From Halobacteroides halobius DSM 5150 (GTDB taxonomy: Bacteria > Bacillota > Halanaerobiia > Halobacteroidales > Halobacteroidaceae): a stretch of DNA of 64,000 nucleotides. Where the stretch lies: the NCBI RefSeq assembly GCF_000328625.1, contig NC_019978.1:2232001-2296000 (forward strand). The letters run 5' to 3'. Position numbers and translations under genes: made by a program. This document shows positions 1 through 9,410 of this stretch, piece after piece; within the stretch, counting starts at the first letter, position 1; each line of letters begins with the position of its first letter. The notes below the pieces were generated by a model. It saw only the letters and a list, made by a program, of their open reading frames with translations, did no database searches and was not told where the DNA came from.

Positions 1-119
1 TTTAATTCTTGCTTTAAACTAGTGGCAATTCTTTCAGCAAATAAATTAGGTAATACTAATTGCAAACCAACCGTTACTATCAAGACTATCACTATTAACC
101 ATAACTTAATCGATTTCAT
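1..119 (-). CDS. Partial N-terminus of a secreted/membrane-anchored protein, DUF2993-like
   Basis: Only the first 39 codons are inside the window; the gene runs off the left edge. The ATG at 119 is preceded by a good ribosome binding site (AGGTGG at 131-136). The visible peptide is a short basic start (MKSIK), one hydrophobic segment (about residues 5-28), then LFAERIATSLKQEL. A membrane anchor followed directly by an AERI-A-LK helix resembles the start of DUF2993 (LmeA-like) lipid-binding proteins, but this rests on pattern memory from a short stretch. The ZIP transporter upstream ends 15 bases away, so the two are probably co-transcribed. Confidence 0.5.
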   Translation of the reverse strand, partial: MKSIKLWLIVIVLIVTVGLQLVLPNLFAERIATSLKQEL

Positions 120-134
120 TATTTTTTCACCACC

Positions 135-857
135 TTAAAATAAAACGGCCAATAATATCCCAGCTACTGAACCAACTAACACCCCTACTGTAGCATATAA
201 ACCATACTTTGAGCCATAAGCTTGGGGCACTAATTCATAGATAATAATATATAACATACCTCCACCAGCAAATCCTAAATTAAGGGTTAAAAAAACAGGA
301 GATGCAAAACCTAACAAGGCACCAACGAAAGCCCCTAATCCCATTGGGATTCCTGGTAACATAGAAGCAACCACAACCTTAACAGGACTCCAACCACCTA
401 TATTCATCGGAGTTGCTAGGGCCAATCCCTCTGGTAGATTATGCAAAGCAATCACTACAGCCAAACTAATACCAAGTTTAGCCTGGGCTACACAACCGGC
501 CCCAATAGCTAACCCTTCAGGAAAATTGTGTAAAGCAATCCCTAAACCCAATAAGATTCCTGTTTCAATATAGTCACCCTCAGCTTCCTCTGTTTTAATA
601 TAACCAGCTAACAGCCTTAATACTAATAAACCTAATATTGCTCCAATAATGGTATAAAGCTCATTACTATGTTCAATAGCCTCGGGAAATAAATCAAATA
701 ATACTACAGATAACATAACCCCACTAGCTAAACCTAACATTAAACTAATTGAATTATTCTTAGGTTTACGCCACAATAAAGTAATTGCACCACCTAATCC
801 CGTGCCCACTATCCCAGCTAATAATCCAATTAAGGTAATTACAAGAATTAAGCTCAT
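135..857 (-). CDS. ZIP family divalent metal transporter
   Basis: Integral membrane protein of 240 residues, near the usual ZIP size, with about eight hydrophobic segments. The two family signatures sit in consecutive membrane helices: HNFPEG (110-115) and HNLPEG (139-144), whose His and Glu residues form the binuclear metal site of ZupT/GufA-type transporters. It should move Zn2+ or related ions into the cytoplasm. A charged loop (KTEEAEGD, about 88-95) separates helices 3 and 4. The ATG at 857 follows GAGGTGAGG. The family is clear; the ion is not readable from the sequence. Confidence 0.9.
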   Translation of the reverse strand: MSLILVITLIGLLAGIVGTGLGGAITLLWRKPKNNSISLMLGLASGVMLSVVLFDLFPEAIEHSNELYTIIGAILGLLVLRLLAGYIKTEEAEGDYIETGILLGLGIALHNFPEGLAIGAGCVAQAKLGISLAVVIALHNLPEGLALATPMNIGGWSPVKVVVASMLPGIPMGLGAFVGALLGFASPVFLTLNLGFAGGGMLYIIIYELVPQAYGSKYGLYATVGVLVGSVAGILLAVLF

Positions 858-881
858 TACCCCTCACCTCACACATAAGTA

Positions 882-911
882 AAAGTTCCTCGCCTATAAT
901 AGACGAGGATT
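882..911 (-). terminator. Probable Rho-independent terminator after prfB
   Basis: On the minus strand CCTCGTCTAT pairs with ATAGGCGAGG, followed by a weak T-rich stretch (AACTTTTACTT). It lies between the prfB stop and the ZIP gene start, where release-factor transcription should end. Confidence 0.55.
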
Positions 912-946
912 TTCATCTATCCTAACTTATGTTCAGAGTAAACAAG

Positions 947-2036
947 TTATTCCTGCTTAAGATAAGCTTCAATTAATTGGTCTAGATCACCATCCATCAC
1001 TTGCTCAGTCTTACCAGTCTCAAAATCAGTTCTATGATCTTTAATCATTTGGTAAGGATGAAAAACATAAGAGCGAATTTGATTACCCCAGGCTATTTCT
1101 TTGTGTTCACCACGAATCTCATCTAATTTTTCAGCTTGTTTCTCCTGTAGATACTCAAATAATTTAGCTTGTAATACCTTCATCGCTCCTTGGCGATTCT
1201 TATGCTGGGAGCGCTCATTTTGACACTGAGCTACTATCCCAGTTGGTAGATGAGTAATTCTTACTGCTGAATCAGTAGTATTAACATGCTGACCACCAGC
1301 ACCACTGGCCCGATAAGTCTCAATCTTTAAATCACTCTTATCAATATCAACTTCAATATCTTCATCAAGCTCAGGCATGACATCAACAGACGCAAAAGAA
1401 GTATGACGACGACTAGAAGAATCAAATGGAGAGATTCTAACTAATCTGTGCACCCCTTTTTCTGATTTTAGATAACCATAAGCATAATCACCACTAACCT
1501 GAATAGTTACACTCTTGACTCCTGCTTCTTCTCCTGGTATAAACTCTAGAGTTTCTAAATCATAGTTATGCTGCTCAGCCCACCGGGTATACATTCTTAA
1601 AAGCATCTCAGCCCAATCTTGAGATTCAGTTCCCCCAGCTCCAGGATTAATAGCTAACAAGGCATTATTACTATCATATTCTCCAGATAATAAGACCTTA
1701 AGTTCCAGCTCTTCTCTAGCTTTAACTAATTTTTGACTTCGCTCTTTAACCTCTGCTATTACTGCTTGATCATCCTCTGCTATAGCTAACTCCAATAAGA
1801 CTTCTAACTCTTCTCTTTCTTCAACTAAACTATCAAATCCTGTTATTTTATCCTGTAGAGCACTAGCTTGTTTACTAATCTGTTGTGCTTTAGAGCTATC
1901 ATCCCAAAAGTCTGGCTGGGACATCTTCTCCTTTAACTTTTCGTGCTTAGCTACTAACTTATCATAGTCAAAGAGACCTCCTTAATTCTTTTAGTTGTTC
2001 TCCAATCTTAGCTAACTTAGCTGTTAAATCTTTCAT
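947..2036 (-). CDS. prfB: Peptide chain release factor 2, with programmed +1 frameshift
   Basis: RF2 releases completed peptides at UGA and UAA. The body (from about 1969 down) has the tripeptide anticodon SPF (about residue 202) and the catalytic GGQ in GAGGQHVN (about 247). The gene starts further upstream at the ATG at 2036 (RBS AGGTGG). It reads 22 codons ending RRSL, then meets CTT TGA C at 1973-1967 with AGGAGG three bases before the CTT. That is the classic RF2 autoregulatory site: a +1 slip on CTT-T skips the TGA and continues as DYDKLVAKHEKLK. The joined product is 362 residues, normal for RF2. Low RF2 favours the slip, so the protein controls its own level. Confidence 0.97.
1967..1982 (-). 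promoter_or_regulatory. RF2 programmed +1 frameshift signal
   Basis: AGGAGG, three bases, CTTTGAC. The internal Shine-Dalgarno pairs with the ribosome while it pauses at the in-frame TGA (1970-1968), promoting the slip of peptidyl-tRNA from CTT to TTT. Spacing and context match the E. coli prfB site. Confidence 0.95.
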
Positions 2037-2378
2037 CTAACCACCTCACGTATATAATTTACAATTTACAATTTACAATTTACAATTAAAAACAAAGAAT
2101 AAGTAACAAAGAACTATTGACCTACCCCGATGCAAGCATACGGGGATTCCTTATTCATAGAGAATTGCCTACTTAAAGCATACCAAATGGTAGAATAACA
2201 TCTGAAAACTAAAAAGCTAAATCCCAACCCAAAACAAATCTTCTTAAACTTGAACAAGTCAGAGATTGAGCCCAAGTTTAAACCTAAATCAATATTTCAC
2301 TAAAACTTAAACTCAGACTCAAATTTATTCTCTATTCTTTAATCTTTATTTTTGAATTTCTAATTGATAATTGTTAAC
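2037..2378. other. prfB-secA intergenic region with heptamer microsatellite and small hairpin
   Basis: No gene is convincing in these 342 bases. 2057-2090 is a perfect heptamer tandem (AATTTAC repeated about four times). 2128-2149 can fold as a short stem (CCCCG with CGGGG, ATG with CAT) but has no T-tract. 2220-2340 holds degenerate repeats of an AAACTTAAACTC type. The region has the low-complexity character seen in other gaps of this window. Confidence 0.6.
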
Positions 2379-4991
2379 TTATCTATTATACCCACCATAT
2401 TTACCTGTATTAATACAGCACTTCTTATACTTTTTACCACTACCACACGGACAGGGATCATTACGACCTGGTTCTTTTTGTTTAGTAATTGGTTGAGCTT
2501 TTACTTCTTCCTTAGTCTCTGCTCCGGCTTGACGGGCACTTTGTTGCTCAGCTTGTGTTTGCCTTTGGGCTTGGGCCAAGTCATAAGCATTTATCTCATC
2601 ACCATGAGTATAATCTAGGCCTTGTCTATCACTAATCACTTCTTCACCTGCAACTACCTCAATAGCAAATAAATACTTAATAATATCTCTTCTAATCCAG
2701 AGATTCATCTGCTTAAACATCTGGAAACCTTCCTTTTTATACTCTACTAAAGGATCTCGTTGACCATAAGCTCTAAGGCCAATCCCCTGTCTTAGATTAT
2801 CCATAGCTTGTAAATGATCCATCCATTTATCATCAATTACCTTTAACATAACTATCTTCTCTAAATCCTCTAATCCCTCAGCACCTAACTCTTCTTGCTT
2901 GCTTTGGTAAGCTTTCTGAAATAAGTCCATTAACTTATCTCTAAGTTCATCTCGTCTTAATCCTTCTAAATCATCAACAGTCAGCTCAATCTCTCTTAAC
3001 ATCTGCTCTAGATAATCTACTAGTCCTGCTAAATCCCAATCTCTAGGATGGTCTTTTTCATTAGCATATTCAGCTAAAATTTCTTCTAACCATTTAGTAG
3101 CCATCTCAGTTATAATTTCCGTTAAATCTTGGCCTAATAAAATCTTTTTGCGTCGAGCATAAATAGCTTCCCGTTGTTGATGGAGTACTTCATCATACTC
3201 TAAGATATTCTTTCGGATATCAAAGTTACGACTTTCTACCTTCTTTTGGGCATTAGATAAAGACTTACTAATTAACTTGTGTTCAATTGGTTGGTCTTCA
3301 TCTACACCTAATGTCTCCATAATCCCTGAAATCTTATCTGATCCAAATAAACGCATTAAATCATCTTCTAGTGAAACATAGAAGCGAGAAGAACCTGGAT
3401 CTCCCTGTCGTCCTGAACGACCACGTAATTGGTTATCAATTCTACGACTTTCATGACGCTCAGTCCCAATTACATGTAAACCACCTAAATCTACTACTCC
3501 AGCACCTAAAACAATATCAGTTCCTCGTCCAGCCATATTAGTAGCAATTGTAACTGCTCCTCGTTGACCGGCTCGTTTAATAATCTCTGCTTCTCGTTCA
3601 TGATTTTTAGCATTTAGTACTTCATGAGGAATATGCTCTTTATTTAACATCCGACTTATTTGCTCTGAATTATCAATTGATACAGTACCAACTAGTACTG
3701 GTTGCTCTTTCTTATAACATTCTTTAATATCTTTAACTACTGCCCTAAATTTAGCAGCTTCTGTTTTATAAATTACATCAGGGTGATCCTCTCTAATTAC
3801 TGGTTCATTAGTTGGAATTACAACTACATCTAAATCATAAATTTCTTCAAATTCTTCAGCTTCAGTAGCAGCAGTACCAGTCATCCCTGATAGTTTCTCA
3901 TACATCCTAAAGAAGTTCTGGAAGGTAATACTAGCTAAAGTCTGATTTTCCCGCTTAATCTTAACCCCTTCCTTAGCCTCAATAGCCTGGTGTAACCCTT
4001 CACTAAATCTACGACCAGACATTAAACGCCCGGTAAATTCATCAACAATATGGACTTCTCCACCTTTAACAATATAATCTTCATCCCGCTGCATCAATTC
4101 TTTAGCTTTTAGTGCTTGATTAATATGATGTAACTCATCCATATGCTGATTATCATATAAGTTATCAACCTTTAAAGCAGCTTCTACTTCATCAATACCT
4201 GCTTCTGTTAAAATAACTGATTGAGCTTTTTCATCAACTTCATAATCACGATCTTTAATTAATTTATTAGCTATCTCAGCAAATTTATAATAAACCTTAG
4301 GTGATTCTTGAGCTGGACCAGAAATAATTAGTGGAGTCCTAGCTTCATCAATCAAGATACTATCTACCTCATCTAAGATGGCAAAATCAAGCTCTCCTTG
4401 GACTAACTCTTGGTTATCAGTTGCCATATTATCTCTTAGATAATCAAAACCAAATTGATTATTGGTTCCATAAAGAATATCAGCTTCATAAGCTTCTTTA
4501 CGAGCTTGAAGCTCCATATCTTCTAGAATAACTCCTACCTCAAGACCTAAAAATTCATAAATTTGGCCCATCCACTCACTATCTCGCTCAGCTAAATAAT
4601 CATTAACTGTTATAATATGCACATTTCCAGCTAAGGCATTTAGATAGGCTGGCAAAGTAGCAGCTAAAGTCTTACCTTCTCCTGTCTTCATTTCTGCAAT
4701 TCGTCCTTGGTGTAGAGCAATACCTCCTAGGACTTGTACATCATAATGGCGCATCCCAGTAGTTCGTTTAGCAGCCTCTCTAACTACCGCAAAACTCTCC
4801 GCTAATAAATCTTCTACCGTTTCTCCGTTGGCTAATCGCTCCTTAAACTCATCGGTCTTGGCCCTTAACTGTTCATCAGTTAAATTACTAATTTCTGCTT
4901 CAAAACTATTAACTTGATCTACCAGTGGTCTCATCTGCTTTAATCTCTTCTCATTAGGGTCAGGAAATAATTTTTTTAGTAATCCTAACAT
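2379..4991 (-). CDS. secA: Preprotein translocase ATPase SecA
   Basis: SecA drives secretory proteins through SecYEG by ATP hydrolysis. The 870-residue protein has all landmarks: Walker A MKTGEGKT (101-108), DEVD (206-209) followed by [11 protein letters not shown], the second nucleotide-binding domain with [13 protein letters not shown] and [13 protein letters not shown], and the C-terminal zinc motif [13 protein letters not shown] that binds SecB or ribosomes. A Gln-rich linker (about 815-840) precedes the zinc tail. The ATG at 4991 follows AGGAGG. It is transcribed as its own unit from the promoter at 5044-5072. secA beside prfB is the common Firmicute order. Confidence 0.98.
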   Translation of the reverse strand: MLGLLKKLFPDPNEKRLKQMRPLVDQVNSFEAEISNLTDEQLRAKTDEFKERLANGETVEDLLAESFAVVREAAKRTTGMRHYDVQVLGGIALHQGRIAEMKTGEGKTLAATLPAYLNALAGNVHIITVNDYLAERDSEWMGQIYEFLGLEVGVILEDMELQARKEAYEADILYGTNNQFGFDYLRDNMATDNQELVQGELDFAILDEVDSILIDEARTPLIISGPAQESPKVYYKFAEIANKLIKDRDYEVDEKAQSVILTEAGIDEVEAALKVDNLYDNQHMDELHHINQALKAKELMQRDEDYIVKGGEVHIVDEFTGRLMSGRRFSEGLHQAIEAKEGVKIKRENQTLASITFQNFFRMYEKLSGMTGTAATEAEEFEEIYDLDVVVIPTNEPVIREDHPDVIYKTEAAKFRAVVKDIKECYKKEQPVLVGTVSIDNSEQISRMLNKEHIPHEVLNAKNHEREAEIIKRAGQRGAVTIATNMAGRGTDIVLGAGVVDLGGLHVIGTERHESRRIDNQLRGRSGRQGDPGSSRFYVSLEDDLMRLFGSDKISGIMETLGVDEDQPIEHKLISKSLSNAQKKVESRNFDIRKNILEYDEVLHQQREAIYARRKKILLGQDLTEIITEMATKWLEEILAEYANEKDHPRDWDLAGLVDYLEQMLREIELTVDDLEGLRRDELRDKLMDLFQKAYQSKQEELGAEGLEDLEKIVMLKVIDDKWMDHLQAMDNLRQGIGLRAYGQRDPLVEYKKEGFQMFKQMNLWIRRDIIKYLFAIEVVAGEEVISDRQGLDYTHGDEINAYDLAQAQRQTQAEQQSARQAGAETKEEVKAQPITKQKEPGRNDPCPCGSGKKYKKCCINTGKYGGYNR

Positions 4992-5043
4992 TGATTGCCT
5001 CCTTCATATATAATGAAATCAGTTTATAGTCACAATTATTTTA

Positions 5044-5072
5044 ATTATATCATGTTACTAGCTTAATTACAA
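5044..5072 (-). promoter_or_regulatory. Sigma-A-type promoter for secA
   Basis: On the minus strand: TTGTAA, a 17-base spacer, TATAAT. The -10 box is about 52 bases upstream of the secA start. Confidence 0.65.
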
Positions 5073-5082
5073 AATCTAGTAA

Positions 5083-5113
5083 ATAACAAAAAGAGCTAGC
5101 CTCTCGGCTAACC
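5083..5113 (-). terminator. Rho-independent terminator after hpf
   Basis: On the minus strand GGTTAGCC, loop GAGA, GGCTAGCTC, then TTTTTG. It lies 26 bases beyond the hpf stop and just upstream of the secA promoter. Confidence 0.85.
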
Positions 5114-5138
5114 CTTTGACCATTAATTTATATCGAAT

Positions 5139-5684
5139 TTAGAGACTAGGTTCAATCAAACCATAATCTCCATTCTTTCTTTTATAGACTACATTTACCT
5201 CTTTAGTCTCTGCATTAGAGAAGACAAAGAAGTCATGATCTAATAAATCCATTTGCATCACTGCTTCTTTAACATCCATAGGCTTTACTGCAAACCGCTT
5301 AGTTCTAACTATATTAGGGTCATCATCGTCATTATCTTCTTCTCGGGATTCAATTACATTTTTTCTAAAGTTTTCTTGTTCTTTCTTAATTTTTCGTTGA
5401 ACTCTAGTTTTATATTTGCGAATTTGACGCTCTAACTTTTCAATTACGCCATCAATAGAAGCATACATATCACCTGTTTTCTTTTCTGCCCTTAAAATCA
5501 AGCCATCCACAAAAACAGTAACTTCTACAATATGGCCTTCTTTTTCTACATCAAGTGAAATCTGAGCTTCAATTTCAGTTTCTTCATCATCAAAGTAATT
5601 TTCTACTTTTCCTACTTTTTCTTCTACATAATTTCTTAAAGCATCAGTAATTTCAATATTTTTACCCCGAAGCATAAATTTCAT
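5139..5684 (-). CDS. hpf: Ribosome hibernation promoting factor, long form
   Basis: Long-form HPF dimerises 70S ribosomes into inactive 100S particles in stationary phase. The 181-residue length is typical. The N-terminal RaiA/S30AE fold (1-100) starts MKFMLRGKNIEITDALRNYV and continues into a Lys/Arg-rich helix (RKYKTRVQRKIKK). An acidic linker (EEDNDDDD, about 117-124) leads to the C-terminal dimerisation domain (about 128-181, FAVKPMDVKEAVMQMDLLDHDFFVF). Transcribed alone, with a terminator directly downstream. Adjacent to secA, as in many Firmicutes. Confidence 0.95.
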   Translation of the reverse strand: MKFMLRGKNIEITDALRNYVEEKVGKVENYFDDEETEIEAQISLDVEKEGHIVEVTVFVDGLILRAEKKTGDMYASIDGVIEKLERQIRKYKTRVQRKIKKEQENFRKNVIESREEDNDDDDPNIVRTKRFAVKPMDVKEAVMQMDLLDHDFFVFSNAETKEVNVVYKRKNGDYGLIEPSL

Positions 5685-5804
5685 ACATGACCAACCCCTT
5701 CCGCAAGAATAAATTTGGCTATAAAATATTCTTATGTACTATACTAATTCTTTATTAATAATAAAAGTCCTGCCTAAATATCATTTATTTTAAAAAAATT
5801 ACTC

Positions 5805-5842
5805 CAAAAAAAACAAAAGTCCCGAGCTAATACTCGGGACTA
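5805..5842 (-). terminator. Strong Rho-independent terminator after the cold-shock gene
   Basis: Minus strand: AGTCCCGAG, loop TATTAG, CTCGGGACT, then TTTTGTTTTTTTT. A perfect 9-bp stem 22 bases past the csp stop. Confidence 0.92.
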
Positions 5843-5862
5843 ACCGTCGTAATCTATATCAA

Positions 5863-6066
5863 CTATAGCTTAACGACATCTTCAGCTTGAGGTCCTCGCT
5901 CGCCGTCAACAACCTCAAATTCTACTGCTTGACCGTCTTCTAAAGTCTTGAAACCATCTTCTTCAATTGCAGAGAAGTGAACGAATACGTCGTCTCCTTC
6001 TTCACGCTCGATAAATCCATAACCTTTTTTCTCGTCAAACCACTTAACATTACCTTGTTCTTTCAT
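5863..6066 (-). CDS. Cold shock protein (CspA/CspB family)
   Basis: Single cold-shock domain of 67 residues that binds single-stranded RNA/DNA and acts as an RNA chaperone. RNP1 (KGYGFIER) and RNP2 (VFVHFSAI) are both intact, with the conserved start [14 protein letters not shown]. An upstream in-frame ATG at 6075 exists, but AGGAGG lies only one base from it and ten bases from the ATG at 6066, so the latter is the better start. Single-gene unit between a good promoter and a strong terminator. Confidence 0.96.
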   Translation of the reverse strand: MKEQGNVKWFDEKKGYGFIEREEGDDVFVHFSAIEEDGFKTLEDGQAVEFEVVDGERGPQAEDVVKL

Positions 6067-6134
6067 TATACACATTCCTCCTAATAATTAAGTAAATCTT
6101 TTTGACAATTTCTTGCCAACACAATCTGTAAATA

Positions 6135-6163
6135 AGTCTAACACATTCCCCTATTATTGTCAA
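6135..6163 (-). promoter_or_regulatory. Sigma-A-type promoter for csp
   Basis: Minus strand TTGACA, 17-base spacer, TAGACT. It leaves a leader of about 60 bases before the csp start; many csp genes are controlled through their leader RNA. Confidence 0.75.
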
Positions 6164-6197
6164 GGGGATTTGGAAATAATTCCTGTACTAATAGCAT

Positions 6198-6926
6198 TTA
6201 CAATACCTTTGCTAAAAATTCACGTGTTCTCTTTTGATCTGGATTAGAGAATAACTTTTCTGGCTTAGCCTCTTCAACAACTACTCCTTCGTCCATAAAC
6301 AAAACCCGATCTCCTACTTCACGAGCAAAACCCATCTCATGGGTAACAACTACCATTGTCATACCTTCATTCGCTAAATCACGCATAACCTCTAGTACCT
6401 CTCCTACCATTTCAGGATCTAAAGCAGAAGTAGGTTCATCAAATAACATAACTTTAGGTTGCATAGCTAAAGCTCTAGCAATAGCAATTCTTTGTTTTTG
6501 ACCACCTGATAGTTGGCTAGGATAAGTTTCTGCCTTGTTTTTTAAGCCTACTTGCTCTAGAAGATCATAAGCTATTTTAGTAGCCTCTTCTTTAGACATT
6601 CCCTTAACCTTCATCGGTGATAAAATTATATTACCTAAAGAATTTTTGTGAGGAAAAAGGTTAAAATGCTGAAAAACCATCCCTGTCTCCTGCCGAATTT
6701 TATTAATATCAGCCTCAGGAGAATTAATTACTTCTTCATCAATCTTAATCTGGCCTTCCGTAGGCTCTTCTAGCCGGTTTAAACAACGTAAGAAAGTACT
6801 TTTTCCTGAACCACTTGGGCCAATGACTACTACCACTTCACCTTGTTTAATCTCCTCATCTATCCCTTTTAAAACTTCTAAATCACCAAAGTGTTTGTGT
6901 AAATTTTTAACCTTGATCACTGGCAT
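6198..6926 (-). CDS. glnQ: Polar amino-acid ABC transporter, ATP-binding protein (GlnQ-type)
   Basis: Cytoplasmic ATPase of an amino-acid importer, 242 residues. Walker [10 protein letters not shown] (about 36-44), Q-loop FQHFNLFPH, signature [15 protein letters not shown], Walker [15 protein letters not shown] and the H-loop VVTHEMGFA are all present, and the spacing is that of the PAAT family. The start overlaps the end of the permease gene by 20 bases, so translation is probably coupled. Substrate (Gln, Glu, Arg, cystine or other) cannot be told from the ATPase. Confidence 0.93.
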   Translation of the reverse strand: MPVIKVKNLHKHFGDLEVLKGIDEEIKQGEVVVVIGPSGSGKSTFLRCLNRLEEPTEGQIKIDEEVINSPEADINKIRQETGMVFQHFNLFPHKNSLGNIILSPMKVKGMSKEEATKIAYDLLEQVGLKNKAETYPSQLSGGQKQRIAIARALAMQPKVMLFDEPTSALDPEMVGEVLEVMRDLANEGMTMVVVTHEMGFAREVGDRVLFMDEGVVVEEAKPEKLFSNPDQKRTREFLAKVL

Positions 6927-7581
6927 TTAACCTCCCCTCAATTAAATTAACTAATCGTGTCATTAAAAAGGTCATAATAAAATATAAAACAGCTACCATA
7001 GCATAAATTAAGAATGATTCATAAGTTCGACTAATAATTAATCTACCTTGTCTGGTTAAATCCTTAACTGCAATTACCGATACTAAAGAAGAATCCTTTA
7101 GTAAAGCAATAAATTCATTACCTAAAGGTGGAATTACTCGCTTAAAAGCCTGGGGTAAGATAACATATCTCATAGCTTCAAAGTAAGACATTCCTAAAGA
7201 ACGGGCTGCTTCCATTTGGCCCTCATTAATAGCATTAATTCCTGACCGGACAATCTCTCCTACATAAGCACCACTATTTAAGCCTAAGCCTAAAGTAGCT
7301 GCTAAATAAGGGGACATCTCAACCCCTACACTTGGTAAACCATAATATAATAAGAATAATTGCACTAATAAAGGTGTACCCCGAAAGAATTCAATATAGC
7401 CCTTGGCTATCTTACGAGATAAATTACTCCTCCATACTCTAGCTAAACCTAAGATTGTTCCTAAAACAACTCCAATTAAGACCCCAAAAGTCGTCAACTT
7501 AATTGTCATCCAGGCACCTTGTAATAATAAAGGCAGTGCCTGCTGCATCACTGCTAGTTTATCTGCTAACACAAATTTCAC
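6907..7581 (-). CDS. Polar amino-acid ABC transporter permease (HisM/GlnP family)
   Basis: Inner-membrane permease of 224 residues with about five hydrophobic helices. The EAA coupling loop that contacts the ATPase is [24 protein letters not shown] (about 134-157), followed by [16 protein letters not shown], both diagnostic of His/Glu/Gln/Arg/opine permeases. A single permease gene is present, so it likely works as a homodimer. It overlaps the ATPase gene and is separated from the binding-protein gene by a terminator. Confidence 0.93.
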   Translation of the reverse strand: MKFVLADKLAVMQQALPLLLQGAWMTIKLTTFGVLIGVVLGTILGLARVWRSNLSRKIAKGYIEFFRGTPLLVQLFLLYYGLPSVGVEMSPYLAATLGLGLNSGAYVGEIVRSGINAINEGQMEAARSLGMSYFEAMRYVILPQAFKRVIPPLGNEFIALLKDSSLVSVIAVKDLTRQGRLIISRTYESFLIYAMVAVLYFIMTFLMTRLVNLIEGRLNASDQG

Positions 7582-7652
7582 TCCTCTACATTCAATTTAC
7601 AATTAAAATCTACCGGAAATAATTATACATTAATTTGATTAGTTATGCAAAC

Positions 7653-7684
7653 AAAAAAGAAGAGCAGTTGCCCACTCTTCTTCG
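7653..7684 (-). terminator. Terminator/attenuator between binding protein and permease
   Basis: Minus strand GAAGAGTGGGC, loop, CTGCTCTTC, then TTTTTTGTTT. It sits 13 bases past the binding-protein stop, inside the transporter operon. Partial read-through would make more binding protein than permease. Confidence 0.88.
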
Positions 7685-7697
7685 CTAATAATTCAGA

Positions 7698-8456
7698 TTA
7701 TTTAAACCACTTATTATAAATTTTATCGTAAGTGCCATTTTCTTTAATCTTCTTAATAGCAGCGTTAACCTTCTTCGTTAGCTTATCATCTGCTTCTCTA
7801 ATTGCAATTCCATATTGTTCACTAGTAAATGGTTCTCCTACTATTTTAACGTTTGGTTTTTTCATAATATATGCTGCTGTTACAGGAAGATCATTAACTA
7901 CTGCATCTAAACGACCATTTTGTAACTCAATAAAAGCTTGTGGTATCTTACCGTATCGTTTGATCTTTTTAATACCTTCCATCTTACTAACCTTTAAATC
8001 ACCTGTAGTCCCTAACTGAACTCCTACTACTTTTCCTGTTAGATCATCTACACTTTTAATTGTGTTATTACTATCTAAAACAGCAACCACCTGTCCAGCA
8101 TTAAAGTAAGGATTAGAAAAATCAACAGCCTTCTCTCGTTGTTCAGTAATTGTCATTGCAGAAGCAATTACATCATACTTTTTAGCCTTCAACCCAGGGA
8201 TAATTCCATCCCAAGCCGTATCTTTAATGACCAATTTAACTCCTAGCTGATCTGCAACAGCTTGTAACATATCCACATCAAAACCTACAATCTTATCATT
8301 CTGATTGTGATATTCAAATGGTCTATAAGCTGCATCCATTCCTACTACTAGCTTACCCTTGTTTTGGATTTTAGACCAAGTTGTCGCTTCTTGTTGTCCA
8401 CATCCTGTCACTACCAATAATCCTATTAATAAAGAAAATAATAATATTTTTTTCAC
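7698..8456 (-). CDS. Amino-acid ABC transporter substrate-binding lipoprotein (family 3)
   Basis: Binds the amino acid outside the inner membrane and delivers it to the permease. A signal peptide runs to the lipobox VVTGC, so the mature protein is lipid-anchored at Cys. The SBP_bac_3 fold follows: KLVVGMDAAYRPFEY, VGFDVDMLQAVADQLG, TITEQREKAVDFSNPYF. The GTG at 8456 is chosen because GGGGGA lies six bases upstream; an earlier in-frame ATG at 8474 would have the RBS inside its coding region. Length 252 residues, normal for the family. First gene of the transporter operon, with its own promoter. Confidence 0.93.
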   Translation of the reverse strand: MKKILLFSLLIGLLVVTGCGQQEATTWSKIQNKGKLVVGMDAAYRPFEYHNQNDKIVGFDVDMLQAVADQLGVKLVIKDTAWDGIIPGLKAKKYDVIASAMTITEQREKAVDFSNPYFNAGQVVAVLDSNNTIKSVDDLTGKVVGVQLGTTGDLKVSKMEGIKKIKRYGKIPQAFIELQNGRLDAVVNDLPVTAAYIMKKPNVKIVGEPFTSEQYGIAIREADDKLTKKVNAAIKKIKENGTYDKIYNKWFK

Positions 8457-8491
8457 TATAAGTCCCCCTGACATTTGTTATCTTACAAATA

Positions 8492-8520
8492 ATTATACAT
8501 GATATATTATAATTATGCAA
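8492..8520 (-). promoter_or_regulatory. Sigma-A-type promoter for the amino-acid transporter
   Basis: Minus strand TTGCAT, 17-base spacer, TATAAT, with the -10 box about 35 bases upstream of the GTG start at 8456. Confidence 0.7.
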
Positions 8521-8541
8521 GGGAAATCTGAAAATCTCTAC

Positions 8542-8838
8542 TTAACCCTCTAACTCTCGATTCTTCTTCTCTAAGCTATATAGTTTTTGTAGAGTAGGTT
8601 TAAACTGATTAATCTTATCTAAATCACTGTTATTGACTATATTTAATTTATCTACCTGCTTAATATCAAACTTAAGATCTAAGTTAGCAATTTGATCTCT
8701 TAACTCACGCTTTTGCTCATCAATTTCAGTCGTGTCTTCCCCTTCCTTAAGCAACTGATGCTTCTCTTTAGTTAAGGTCAAGATTTCTTGATATAATTTA
8801 ACTTCTTCTTCTAAAGCTGATACCATATCTTCTGCCAT
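8542..8838 (-). CDS. Small coiled-coil protein, possibly FlgN/FliT-like
   Basis: 98 residues, almost entirely helical and charged (ALEEEVKLYQEILTLTKEKHQLLKEGED at the start; KLYSLEKKNRELEG at the end). The layout L-x-E-x-LYxx-LxLxxEKxxL followed by a second antiparallel helix is that of FlgN/FliT-type export chaperones, and the next gene upstream is flaG, supporting a flagellar role. No sequence-specific motif settles this. The start ATG at 8838 has a purine-rich RBS (AGGAGAGAT). Confidence 0.55.
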   Translation of the reverse strand: MAEDMVSALEEEVKLYQEILTLTKEKHQLLKEGEDTTEIDEQKRELRDQIANLDLKFDIKQVDKLNIVNNSDLDKINQFKPTLQKLYSLEKKNRELEG

Positions 8839-8904
8839 AATTATCTCTCCTTTCTTTGGTAAACAAAAAAGTCGAACTATAATAGCCCGACAAAATTAAT
8901 CATA

Positions 8905-9258
8905 CTATATTTTCTCATCTAAAAATAAACCAACCATTTCTTTAATCTTTCCTAACATATCTAATACTTCTTTAGGTGGTATCTCTTTTATTACTTCATT
9001 GCTTTCAGTATTTACTACTTTAGTCATCAGTCTTCCGCTTTCTTTGTGAAGTTCAAACTGTAATTCTTCATGAAATGCTTGCACAGCTTCATTTAACTTA
9101 TTTACGCCTTCTTGTAACTTTTCTTTGGTAAATCCTTTCTCTTGCTCAGAGGCTGATTGATTATTCTTATTATTTACCTCTTGCACCTGTTGAGTCTGCT
9201 CTATCTTTGAGTTTACATTTTCAGTTGCCAACTTATTATTGGCCTTAGATACTTTCAT
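8905..9258 (-). CDS. flaG: FlaG family flagellar protein
   Basis: 117 residues. The C-terminal domain carries the FlaG hallmark: ...ESGRLMTKVVNTESNEVIKEIPPKEVLDMLGKI, ending in a short helix (MVGLFLDEKI). The N-terminal half is Asn/Gln/Glu-rich and low in complexity, as is common in this family. FlaG affects filament length and usually lies near flagellin, fliD and fliS; here it lies about 26 kb from them, separated by the sugar locus. The ATG at 9258 has GGGGGAGGATGAT just upstream. Confidence 0.85.
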   Translation of the reverse strand: MKVSKANNKLATENVNSKIEQTQQVQEVNNKNNQSASEQEKGFTKEKLQEGVNKLNEAVQAFHEELQFELHKESGRLMTKVVNTESNEVIKEIPPKEVLDMLGKIKEMVGLFLDEKI

Positions 9259-9410
9259 ATCATCCTCCCCCTTTTATTTTATATTTATGTTTTAATTCTA
9301 GAAAATAATTAAAATTCCTTTAGGTTTTAAGAAATAAAGTATCCTTTAATATCATATATTAGTCTGAATCACTTGATTATTTTCTAGTAATTTGAAGAAA
9401 ACATAACTTA

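Noticed and set aside
2128-2149. Hairpin as secA terminator
   Set aside because: Short, bulged stem with no T-tract and far from the secA stop.
2364-2618. Plus-strand hydrophobic reading frame over the end of secA
   Set aside because: It is the complement of the secA C-terminal coding region; no RBS or promoter.
6066-6075. Cold-shock protein starting at the upstream ATG (6075)
   Set aside because: RBS is only one base from it; the ATG at 6066 is correctly spaced and matches family N-termini.
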